Of a DNA stretch of 64,000 nt, positions 50,317 to 61,801 are shown one piece after another. The translations under genes were made by a program, and so were the position numbers. Positions within the stretch are counted from its first letter, which is position 1. Every line of letters starts with the position of its first letter. The DNA lies in the NCBI GenBank assembly GCA_037893245.1, contig JBAIAA010000413.1, positions 186,001 to 250,000 on the forward strand, read 5' to 3'. Source of the stretch: Crossaster papposus (Eukaryota; Echinodermata; Asteroidea; Velatida; Solasteridae). Below the pieces are notes generated by a model. It had not been told where the DNA came from and did not search any database. It saw nothing but the letters and a program-made list of their open reading frames with translations.

Positions 50317-53300
50317 AGATATAGTATATCCACGTGTCTCACTCATCCTGCTCAGAAGGAACAGCAGAGGTAGAAGACAGAGATATAGTATATCCACGTG
50401 TCTCACTCAACCTGCTCAGAAGGAACAGCAGAGGTAGAAGACAGATATACAGTATATCCACGTGTCTCACTCAGCCTGCTCAGAAGGAACACCAGAGGTA
50501 GAAGACAGAGATAGAGTATATCCACGTGTCTGATCTACACCTCACTCAGCCTGCTCAGAAGGAACAGCAGAGGTAGAAGACACATATATAGTATATCCAC
50601 GTGTCTCACTCAGCCTGCTCAGAAGGAACACCAGAGGTAGAAGACAGAGATATAGTATATCCACGTGTCTCACTCAGCCTGCTCAGAAGGAACAGCAGAG
50701 GTAGAAGAAAGAGATAGAGTATATCCACGTGTCTGATCTACACCTCACTCAGCCTGCTCAGAAGGAACAGCAGAGGTAGAAGACAGAGATAGAGTATATC
50801 CACGTGTCTCACTCAGCCTGCTCAGAAGGAACACCAGAGGTAGAAGACAGAGATAGAGTATATCCACGTGTCTGATCTACACCTCACGCAGCCTGCTCAG
50901 AAGGAACAGCAGAGGTAGAAGACAGAGATATAGTATATCCACGTGTCTCACTCATCCTGCTCAGAAGGAACAGCAGAGGTAGAAGACAGAGATATAGTAT
51001 ATCCACGTGTCTCACTCAGCCTGCTCAGAAGGAACAGCAGAGGTAGAAGACAGAGATAGAGTATATCCACGTGTCTGATCTACACCTCACTCAGCCTGCT
51101 CAGAAGGAACAGCAGAGGTAGAAGACAGAGATAGAGTATATCCACGTGTCTGATCTACACCTCACTCAGCCTGCTCAGAAGGAACAGCAGAGGTAGAAGA
51201 CAGAGATAGAGTATATCCACGTGTCTGATCTACACCTCACTCAGCCTGCTCAGAAGGAACAGCAGAGGTAGAAGACAGATATAGAGTATATCTACGTGTC
51301 TCACTCAGCCTGCTCAGAAATAACAGCAGAGGTAGAAGACAGAGACAGAGTATATCCACGTGTCTCACTCAGCTTGCTCAGTAGGAACAGCAGAGGTAGA
51401 AGACAGAGATAGAGTATATCCACGTGTCTCACTCAGCCTGCTCAGAAGGAACAGCAGAGGTAGAAGACAGAGATAGAGTATATCTACGTGTGTGATCTAC
51501 AACTCACTCAGCCTGCTCAGAAGGAACAGCAGCGGTAGAAGACAGAGATAGAGTATATCCACGTGTCTCACTCAGCCTGCTCAGAAGGAACAGCAGAGGT
51601 AGAAGACAGATATAGAGTATATCCACGTGTCTCACTCAGCCTGCTCAGAAGGAACACCAGAGGTAGAAGACAGAGATAGAGTATATCCACGTGTCTGATC
51701 TACACCTCACTCAGCCTGCTCAGAAGGAACAGCAGAGGTAAAAGACACATATATAGTATATCCACGTGTCTCACTCAGCCTGCTCAGAAGGAACACCAGA
51801 GGTAGAAGACAGAGATATAGTATATCCACGTGACTCACTCAGCCTGCTCAGAAGGAACAGCAGAGGTAGAAGACAGAGATAGAGTATATCCACGTGTCTG
51901 ATCTACACCTCACTCAGCCTGCTCAGAAGGAACAGCAGAGGTAGAAGACAGAGATAGAGTATATCCACGTGTCTCACTCAGCCTGCTCAGAAGGAACACC
52001 AGAGGTAGAAGACAGAGATAGAGTATATCCACGTGTCTGATCTACACCTCACTCAGCCTGCTCAGAAGGAACAGCAGAGGTAGAAGACAGAGATATAGTA
52101 TATCCACGTGTCTCACTCATCCTGCTCAGAAGGAACAGCAGAGGTAGAAGACAGATATATAGTATATCCACGTGTCTCACTCAGCCTGCTCAGAAGGAAC
52201 ACCAGAGGTAGAAGACAGAGATATAGTATATCCACGTGTCTCACTCAGCCTGCTCAGAAGGAACAGCAGAGGTAGAAGACAGAGATAGAGTATATCAACG
52301 TGTCTGATCTACACCTCACTCAGCCTGCTCAGAAGGAACAGCAGAGGTAGAAGACAGAGATAGAGTATATCCACGTGTCTCACTCAGCCTGCTCAGAAGG
52401 AACACCAGAGGTAGAAGACAGAGATAGAGTATATCCACGTGTTTGATCTACACCTCACTCAGCCTGCTCAGAAGGAACAGCAGAGGTAGAAGACAGATAT
52501 ATAGTATATCAACATGTCTCACTCAGCCTGCTCAGAAGGAACACCAGAGGTAGAAGACAGAGATATAGTATATCCACGTGTCTCACTCAGCCTGCTCAGA
52601 AGGAACAGCAGAGGTAGAAGACAGAGATAGAGTATATCCACGTGTCTCACTCAGCCTGCTCAGAAAGAACAACAGAGGTAGAAGACAGAGACAGAGTATA
52701 TCCACGTGTCTCACTCAGCTTGCTCAGTAGGAACAGCAGAGGTAGAAGACAGAGATAGAGTATATCCACGTGTCTCACTCAGCCTGCTCAGAAGGAACAG
52801 CAGAGGTAGAAGACAGAGATAGAGTATATCCACGTGCCTCACTCAACCTGCTCAGAAGGAACACCAGAGGTAGAAGACAGAGATAGAGTATATCCACGTG
52901 TCTGATCTACACCTCACTCAGCCTGCTCAGAAGGAACAGCAGAGGTAGAAGACACATATATAGTATATCCACGTGTCTCACTCAGCCTGCTCAGAAGGAA
53001 CACCAGAGGTAGAAGACAGAGATATAGTATATCCACGTGACTCACTCAGCCTGCTCAGAAGGAACAGCAGAGGTAGAAGACAGAGATAGAGTATATCCAC
53101 GTGTCTGATCTACACCTCACTCAGCCTGCTCAGAAGGAACAGCAGAGGTAGAAGACAGAGATAGAGTATATCCACGTGTCTCACTCAGCCTGCTCAGAAG
53201 GAACACCAGAGGTAGAAGACAGAGATAGAGTATATCCACGTGTCTGATCTACACCTCACTCAGCCTGCTCAGAAGGAACAGCAGAGGTAGAAGACAGAGA

Positions 53301-56114
53301 TATAGTATATCCACGTGTCTCACTCATCCTGCTCAGAAGGAACAGCAGAGGTAGAAGACAGAAATATAGTATATACACGTGTCTCACTCAGCCTGCTCAG
53401 AAGGAACAGCAGAGGTAGAAGACAGAGATAGAGTATATCCACGTGTCTCACTCAGCCTGCTCAGAAGGAACAGCAGAGGTAGAAGACAGATATAGAGTAT
53501 ATCCACGTGTCTCACTCAGCCTGCTCAGAAGGAACACCAGAGGTAGAAGACAGAGATAGAGTATATCCACGTGTCTGATCTACACCTCACTCAGCCTGCT
53601 CAGAAGGAACAGCAGAGGTAGAAGACAGATATATAGTATATCCACGTGTCTCACTCAGCCTGCTCAGAAGGAACACCAGAGGTAGAAGACAGAGATATAG
53701 TATATCCACGTGTCTCACTCAGCCTGCTCAGAAGGAACAGCAGAGGTAGAAGACAGAGATATAGTATATCCACGTGTCTCACTCATCCTGCTCAGAAGGA
53801 ACAGCAGAGGTAGAAGACAGAGATATAGTATATCCACGTGTCTCACTCAGCCTGCTCAGAAGGAACAGCAGAGGTAGAAGACAGATATAGAGTATATCCA
53901 CGTGTCTGATCTACACCTCACTCAGCCTGCTCAGAAGGAACAGCAGAGGTAGAAGACAGAGATAGAGTATATCCACGTGTCTGATCTACACCTCACTCAG
54001 CCTGCTCAGAAGGAACAGCAGAGGTAGAAGACAGATATAGAGTATATCCACGTGTCTCACTCAGCCTGCTCAGAAATAACAGCAGAGGTAGAAGACAGAG
54101 ACAGAGTATATCCACGTGTCTCACTCAGCTTGCTCAGTAGGAACAGCAGAGGTAGAAGACAGAGATAGAGTATATCCACGTGTCTCACTCAGCCTGCTCA
54201 GAAGGAACAGCAGAGGTAGAAGACAGAGATAGAGTATATCTACGTGTGTGATCTACAACTCACTCAGCCTGCTCAGAAGGAACAGCAGCGGTAGAAGACA
54301 GAGATAGAGTATATCCACGTGTCTCACTCAGCCTGCTCAGAAGGAACAGCAGAGGTAGAAGACAGATATAGAGTATATCCACGTGTCTCACTTAGCCTGC
54401 TCAGAAGGAACACCAGAGGTAGAAGACAGAGATAGAGTATATCCACGTGTCTGATCTACACCTCACTCAGCCTGCTCAGAAGGAACAGCAGAGGTAGAAG
54501 ACAGATATATAGTATATCCACATGTCTCACTCAGCCTGCTCAGAAGGAACACCAGAGGTAGAAGACAGAGATATAGTATATCCACGTGTCTCACTCAGCC
54601 TGCTCAGAAAGAACAACAGAGGTAGAAAACAGAGACAGAGTATATCCACGTGTCTCACTCAGCTTGCTCAGTAGGAACAGCAGAGGTAGAAGACAGAGAT
54701 AGAGTATATCCACGTGTCTCACTCAGCCTGCTCAGAAGGAACAGCAGAGGTAGAAGACAGAGATAGAGTATATCCACGTGCCTCACTCAACCTGCTCAGA
54801 AGGAACAGCAGAGGTAGAAGACAGATATATAGTATATCCACGTGTCTCACTCAGCCTGCTCAGAAGGAACACCAGAGGTAGAAGACAGAGATAGAGTATA
54901 TCCACGTGTCTGATCTACACCTCACTCAGCCTGCTCAGAAGGAACAGCAGAGGTAGAAGACACATATATAGTATATCCACGTGTCTCACTCAGCCTGCTC
55001 AGAAGGAACACCAGAGGTAGAAGACAGAGATATAGTATATCCACGTGTCTCACTCAGCCTGCTCAGAAGGAACAGCAGAGGTAGAAGACAGAGATAGAGT
55101 ATATCCACGTGTCTGATCTACACCTCACTCAGCCTGCTCAGAAGGAACAGCAGAGGTAGAAGACAGAGATAGAGTATATCCACGTGTCTCACTCAGCCTG
55201 CTCAGAAGGAACACCAGAGGTAGAAGACAGAGATAGAGTATATCCACGTGTCTGATCTACACCTCACTCAGCCCGCTCAGAAGGAACAGCAGAGGTAGAA
55301 GACAGAGATATAGTATATCCACGTGTCTCACTCATCCTGCTCAGAAGGAACAGCAGAGGTAGAAGACAGAGATAGAGTATATCCACGTGTCTCACTCAGC
55401 CTGCTCAGAAGGAACAGCAGAGGTAGAAGACAGATATAGAGTATATCCACGTGTCTCACTCAGCCTGCTCAGAAGGAACACCAGAGGTAGAAGACAGATA
55501 TAGAGTATATCCACGTGTCTCACTCAGCCTGCTCAGAAGGTACACCAGAGGTAGAAGACAGAGATAGAGTATATCCACGTGTCTGATCTACACCTCACTC
55601 AGCCTGCTCAGAAGGAAAAGCAGAGGTAGAAGACAGAGATAGAGTATATCCACGTGTCTCACTCAGCCTGCTCAGAAGGAACACCAGAGGTAGAAGACAG
55701 AGATAGAGTATATCCACGTGTCTGATCTACACCTCACTCAGCCTGCTCAGAAGGAACAGCAGAGGTAGAAGACAGATATATAGTATATCCACATGTCTCA
55801 CTCAGCCTGCTCAGAAGGAACACCAGAGGTAGAAGACAGAGATATAGTATATCCACGTGTCTCACTCAGCCTGCTCAGAAAGAACAACAGAGGTAGAAGA
55901 CAGAGACAGAGTATATCCACGTGTCTCACTCAGCTTGCTCAGTAGGAACAGCAGAGGTAGAAGACAGAGATAGAGTATATCCACGTGCCTCACTCAACCT
56001 GCTCAGAAGGAACAGCAGAGGTAGAAGACAGATATATAGTATATCCACGTGTCTCACTCAGCCTGCTCAGAAGGAACACCAGAGGTAGAAGACAGAGATA
56101 GAGTATATCCACGT
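50317..56114 (+). repeat. Domain C right part: module copies with 1,207-bp recurrences
   Basis: Satellite only. tcatcc units at 52,110 and 53,317, and again at 55,325 and 56,532, are 1,207 bp apart, echoing 37,580-38,787. cacatatatag L units lie near 50,580, 51,746, 52,951 and 54,960. The L at about 50,870 has cctcacgcagcc, a long-unit echo of the domain A/B cacgcag S. E-box-altering changes include tatcaacgtg near 52,297 and tatcaacatg near 52,510. Confidence 0.72.
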
Positions 56115-58006
56115 GTCTGATCTACACCTCACTCAGCCTGCTCAGGAGGAACAGCAGAGGTAGAAGACACATATATAGTATATCCACGTGTCTCACTCAG
56201 CCTGCTCAGAAGGAACACCAGAGGTAGAAGACAGAGATATAGTATATCCACGTGTCTCACTCAGCCTGCTCAGAAGGAACAGCAGAGGTAGAAGACAGAG
56301 ATAGAGTATATCCACGTGTCTGATCTACACCTCACTCAGCCTGCTCAGAAGGAACAGCAGAGGTAGAAGACAGAGATAGAGTATATCCACGTGTCTCACT
56401 CAGCCTGCTCAGAAGGAACACCATAGGTAGAAGACAGAGATAGAGTATATCCACGTGTCTGATCTACACCTCACTCAGCCTGCTCGGAAGGAACAGCAGA
56501 GGTAGAAGACAGAGATATAGTATATCCACGTGTCTCACTCATCCTGCTCAGAAGGAACAGCAGAGGTAGAAGACAGAGATATAGTATATACACGTGTCTC
56601 ACTCAGCCTGCTCAGAAGGAACAGCAGAGATAGAAGACAGAGATAGAGTATATCCACGTGTCTCACTCAGCCTGCTCAGAAGGAACAGCAGAGGTAGAAG
56701 ACAGATATAGAGTATATCCACGTGTCTCACTCAGCCTGCTCAGAAGGAACACCAGAGGTAGAAGACAGAGATAGAGTATATCCACGTGTCTGATCTACAC
56801 CTCACTCAGCCTGCTCAGAAGGAGCAGCAGAGGTACAAGACAGATATATAGTATATCCACGTGTCTCACTCAGCCTGCTCAGAAGGAACACCAGAGGTAG
56901 AAGACAGTGATATAGTATATCCACGTGTCTCACTCAGCCTGCCTCAGAAGGAACAGCAGAGGTAGAAGACACAGATAGAGTATATCCACGTGTCTGATCT
57001 ACACCTCACTCAGCCTACTCAGAAGGAACAGCAGAGGTAGAAGACATAGATAGAGTATATCCACGTGTCTCACTCAGCCTGCTCAGAAGGAACACCAGAG
57101 GTAGAAGACAGAGATAGAGTATATCCACGTGTCTGACCTACACCTCACTCAGCCTGCTCAGAAGGAACAGCAGAGGTAGAAGACAGATATATAGTATATC
57201 CACATGTCTCACTCAGCCTGCTCAGAAGGAACAGCAGAGGTAGAAGACAGAGATATAGTATATCCACGTGTCTCACTCATCCTGCTCAGAAGGAACAGCA
57301 GAGGTAGAAGACAGAGATATAGTATATACACGTGTCTCACTCAGCCTGCTCAGAAGGAACAGCAGAGATAGAAGACAGAGATAGAGTATATCCACGTGTC
57401 TCACTCAGCCTGCTTAGAAGGAACAGCAGAGGTAGAAGACAGATATAGAGTATATCCACGTGTCTCACTCAGCCTGCTCAGAAGGAACACCAGAGGTAGA
57501 AGACAGAGATAGAGTATATCCACGTGTCTGATCTACACCTCACTCAGCCTGCTCAGAAGGAGCAGCAGAGGTACAAGACAGATATATAGTATATCCACGT
57601 GTCTCACTCAGCCTGCTCAGAAGGAACACCAGAGGTAGAAGACAGAGATATAGTATATCCACGTGTCTCACTCAGCCTGCTCAGAAGGAACAGCAGAGGT
57701 AGAAGACAGAGATAGAGTATATCCACGTGTCTGATCTACACCTCACTCAGCCTGCTCAGAAGGAACAGCAGAGGTAGAAGACAGAGATAGAGTATATCCA
57801 CGTGTCTGATCTACACCTCACTCAGCCTGCTCAGAAGGAGCAGCAGAGGTACAAGACAGAGATAGAGTATATCCACGTGTCTCACTCATCCTGCTCAGAA
57901 GGAACAGCAGAGGTAGAAGACAGAGATATAGTATATCCACGTGTCTCACTCAGCCTGCTCAGAAGGAACAGCAGAGGTAGAAGACAGAGATAGAGTATAT
58001 CTACGT
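56115..58006 (+). repeat. Domain D HOR copy a, 1,892 bp (28 units)
   Basis: Begins with the cacatatatag L and carries markers found at a constant offset in the next copy: accatagg (56,421/58,313), gcagagatag, the 65-bp gcctgcctcag unit (56,927/58,819), gtctgacctac L (57,131/59,023), and gagcag/gtacaag L units. 19 S + 9 L + 1 extra base equals 1,892 bp. Private changes include gacacagatag near 56,970 and gacatagatag near 57,045. Confidence 0.88.
56927..56991 (+). repeat. 65-bp variant monomer (1-bp insertion)
   Basis: An S unit with cctgcctcag instead of cctgctcag, one base longer. It recurs at 58,819-58,883 and 60,658-60,722 and nowhere else that I noticed, so it diagnoses domain D HOR copies. 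Confidence 0.9.
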
Positions 58007-59845
58007 GTCTGATCTACACCTCACTCAGCCTGCTCAGAAGGAACAGCAGAGGTAGAAGACACATATATAGTATATCCACGTGTCTCACTCAGCCTGCTCA
58101 GAAGGAACACCAGAGTTAGAAGACAGAGATATAGTATATCCACGTGTCTCACTCAGCCTGCTCAGAAGGAACAGCAGAGGTAGAAGACAGAGATAGAGTA
58201 TATCCACGTGTCTGATCTACACCTCACTCAGCCTGCTCAGAAGGAACAGCAGAGGTAGAAGACAGAGATAGAGTATATCCACGTGTCTCACTCAGCCTGC
58301 TCAGAAGGAACACCATAGGTAGAAGACAGAGATAGAGTATATCCACGTGTCTGATCTACACCTCACTCAGCCTGCTCAGAAGGAACAGCAGAGGTAGAAG
58401 ACAGAGATATAGTATATCCACGTGTCTCACTCATCCTGCTCAGAAGGAACAGCAGAGGTAGAAGACAGAGATATAGTATATACACGTGTCTCACTCAGCC
58501 TGCTCAGAAGGAACAGCAGAGATAGAAGACAGAGATAGAGTATATCCACGTGTCTCACTCAGCCTGCTCAGAAGGAACAGCAGAGGTAGAAGACAGATAT
58601 AGAGTATATCCACGTGTCTCACTCAGCCTGCTCAGAAGGAACACCAGAGGTAGAAGACAGAGATAGAGTATATCCACGTGTCTGATCTACACCTCACTCA
58701 GCCTGCTCAGAAGGAGCAGCAGAGGTACAAGACAGATATATAGTATATCCACGTGTCTCACTCAGCCTGCTCAGAAGGAACACCAGAGGTAGAAGACAGT
58801 GATATAGTATATCCACGTGTCTCACTCAGCCTGCCTCAGAAGGAACAGCAGAGGTAGAAGACAGAGATAGAGTATATCCACGTGTCTGATCTACACCTCA
58901 CTCAGCCTGCTCAGAAGGAACAGCAGAGGTAGAAGACAGAGATAGAGTATATCCACGTGTCTCACTCAGCCTGCTCAGAAGGAACACCAGAGGTAGAAGA
59001 CAGAGATAGAGTATATCCACGTGTCTGACCTACACCTCACTCAGCCTGCTCAGAAGGAACAGCAGAGGTAGAAGACAGATATATAGTATATCCACATGTC
59101 TCACTCAGCCTGCTCAGAAGGAACACCAGAGGTAGAAGACAGATATATAGTATATCCACGTGTCTCACTCAGCCTGCTCAGAAGGAACACCAGAGGTAGA
59201 AGACAATGATAGAGTATATCCACGTGTCTGATCTACACCTCACTCAGCCTGCTCAGAAGGAGCAGCAGAGGTACAAGACAGATATATAGTATATCCACGT
59301 GTCTCACTCAGCCTGCTCAGAAGGAACACCAGAGGTAGAAGACAGAGATATAGTATATCCACGTGTCTCACTCAGCCTGCTCAGAAGGAACAGCAGAGGT
59401 AGAAGACAGAGATAGAGTATATCCACGTGTCTGATCTACACCTCACTCAGCCTGCTCAGAAGGAACAGCAGAGGAAGAAGACAGAGATAGAGTATATCCA
59501 CGTGTCTGATCTACACCTCACTCAGCCTGCTCAGAAGGAGCAGCAGAGGTACAAGACAGAGATAGAGTATATCCACGTGTCTCACTCATCCTGCTCAGAA
59601 GGAACAGCAGAGGTAGAAGACAGAGATATAGTATATCCACGTGTCTCACTCAGCCTGCTCAGAAGGAACAGCAGAGGTAGAAGACAGAGATAGAGTATAT
59701 CCACGTGTCTGATCTACACCTCACTCAGCCTGCTCAGAAGGAACAGCAGAGGTAGAAGACAGAGATAGAGTATATCCACGTGTCTCACTCAGCCTGCTCA
59801 GAAGGAACACCAGAGGTAGAAGACAGAGATAGAGTATATCTACGT
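58007..59845 (+). repeat. Domain D HOR copy b, 1,839 bp (27 units)
   Basis: Starts with an L preceded by tatctacgt, as does copy c, so b and c share a junction variant that a lacks. Relative to a it lacks four S units (256 bp) and gains one S (64 bp) and an S-L pair (139 bp): 1,892 - 256 + 64 + 139 = 1,839, as measured. Private changes: gacaatgatag near 59,206 and gaggaagaag near 59,475. Confidence 0.87.
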
Positions 59846-61801
59846 GTCTGATCTACACCTCACTCAGCCTGCTCAGAAGGAACAGCAGAGGTAGAAGACA
59901 CATATATAGTATATCCACGTGTCTCACTCAGCCTGCTCAGAAGGAACACCAGAGGTAGAAGACAGAGATATAGTATATCCACGTGTCTCACTCAGCCTGC
60001 TCAGAAGGAACAGCAGAGGTAGAAGACAGAGATAGAGTATATCCACGTGTCTGATCTACACCTCACTCAGCCTGCTCAGAAGGAACAGCAGAGGTAGAAG
60101 ACAGAGATAGAGTATATCCACGTGTCTCACTCAGCCTGCTCAGAAGGAACACCATAGGTAGAAGACAGAGATAGAGTATATCCACCTGTCTGATCTACAC
60201 CTCACTCAGCCTGCTCAGAAGGAACAGCAGAGGTAGAAGACAGAGATATAGTATATCCACGTGTCTCACTCATCCTGCTCAGAAGGAACAGCAGAGGTAG
60301 AAGACAGAGATATAGTATATACACGTGTCTCACTCAGCCTGCTCAGAAGGAACAGCAGAGATAGAAGACAGAGATAGAGTATATCCACGTGTCTCACTCA
60401 GCCTGCTCAGAAGGAACAGCAGAGGTAGAAGACAGATATAGAGTATATCCACGTGTCTCACTCAGCCTGCTCAGAAGGAACACCAGAGGTAGAAGACAGA
60501 GATAGAGTATATCCACGTGTCTGATCTACACCTCACTCAGCCTGCTCAGAAGGAGCAGCAGAGGTACAAGACAGATATATAGTATATCCACGTGTCTCAC
60601 TCAGCTTGCTCAGAAGGAACACCAGAGGTAGAAGACAGTGATATAGTATATCCACGTGTCTCACTCAGCCTGCCTCAGAAGGAACAGCAGAGGTAGAAGA
60701 CAGAGATAGAGTATATCCACGTGTCTGATCTACACCTCACTCAGCCTGCTCAGAAGGAACAGCAGAGGTAGAAGACAGAGATAGAGTATATCCACGTGTC
60801 TCACTCAGCCTGCTCAGAAGGAACACCAGAGGTAGAAGACAGAGATAGAGTATATCCACGTGTCTGACCTACACCTCACTCAGCCTGCTGAGAAGGAACA
60901 GCAGAGGTAGAAGACAGATATATAGTATATCCACATGTCTCACTCAGCCTGCTCAGAAGGAACACCAGAGGTAGAAGACAGATATATAGTATATCCACGT
61001 GTCTCACTCAGCCTGCTCAGAAGGAACAGCAGAGGTAGAAGACAGAGATATAGTATATCCACGTGTCTCACTCATCCTGCTCAGAAGGAACAGCAGAGGT
61101 AGAAGACAGAGATATAGTATATACACGTGTCTCACTCAGCCTGCTCAGAAGGAACAGCAGAGATAGAAGACAGAGATAGAGTATATCCACGTGTCTCACT
61201 CAGCCTGCTCAGAAGGAACAGCAGAGGTAGAAGACAGATATAGAGTATATCCACGTGTCTCACTCAGCCTGCTCAGAAGGAACACCAGAGGTAGAAGACA
61301 GAGATAGAGTATATCCACGTGTCTGATCTACACCTCACTCAGCCTGCTCAGAACGAGCAGCAGAGGTACAAGACAGATATATAGTATATCCACGTGTCTC
61401 ACTCAGCCTGCTCAGAAGGAACACCAGAGGTAGAAGACAGAGATATAGTATATCCACGTGTCTCACTCAGCCTGCTCAGAAGGAACAGCAGAGGTAGAAG
61501 ACAGAGATAGAGTATATCCACGTGTCTGATCTACACCTCACTCAGCCTGCTCAGAAGGAACAGCAGAGGTAGAAGACAGAGATAGAGTATATCCACGTGT
61601 CTGATCTACACCTCACTCAGCCTGCTCAGAAGGAGCAGCAGAGGTACAAGACAGAGATAGAGTATATCCACGTGTCTCACTCATCCTGCTCAGAAGGAAC
61701 AGCAGAGGTAGAAGACAGAGATATAGTATATCCACGTGTCTCACTCAGCCTGCTCAGAAGGAACAGCAGAGGTAGAAGACAGAGATAGAGTATATCCACG
61801 T
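59846..61801 (+). repeat. Domain D HOR copy c, 1,956 bp (29 units)
   Basis: The first part matches b at 1,839-bp offset (accatagg 60,152; 65-bp unit 60,658; gtctgacc L 60,862). From 61,001 it follows copy a instead, at 3,795-bp offset (tcatcc at 61,065 and 61,674 versus 57,270 and 57,879), with one more S than a. It is therefore a mosaic of b-like and a-like halves. Private change: gaacgagcag near 61,352. Confidence 0.86.

Larger units (their letters stand above)
30731..56114 (+). repeat. Domain C: satellite with new unit vocabulary
   Basis: From here a recurrent module appears: three or more L units, L with gatatagag, S aataac/gacagag, S cttgctcagtagg, S ending tatctacgt, then the caactc/cagcgg L. 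Copies lie near 31, 32, 33.4, 37, 39.6, 40.4, 41.3, 43.2, 45.6, 51.3 and 54.1 kb. Unit types largely absent before 31 kb appear: gtgcctcactcaacc S, cacatatatag L, tatatacacgtg S, and the gatatatag L followed by CACATG. The cacgcagcc/cataggt S, common up to 29.5 kb, is not seen here. This is a distinct subfamily built on the same monomers. Confidence 0.8.
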
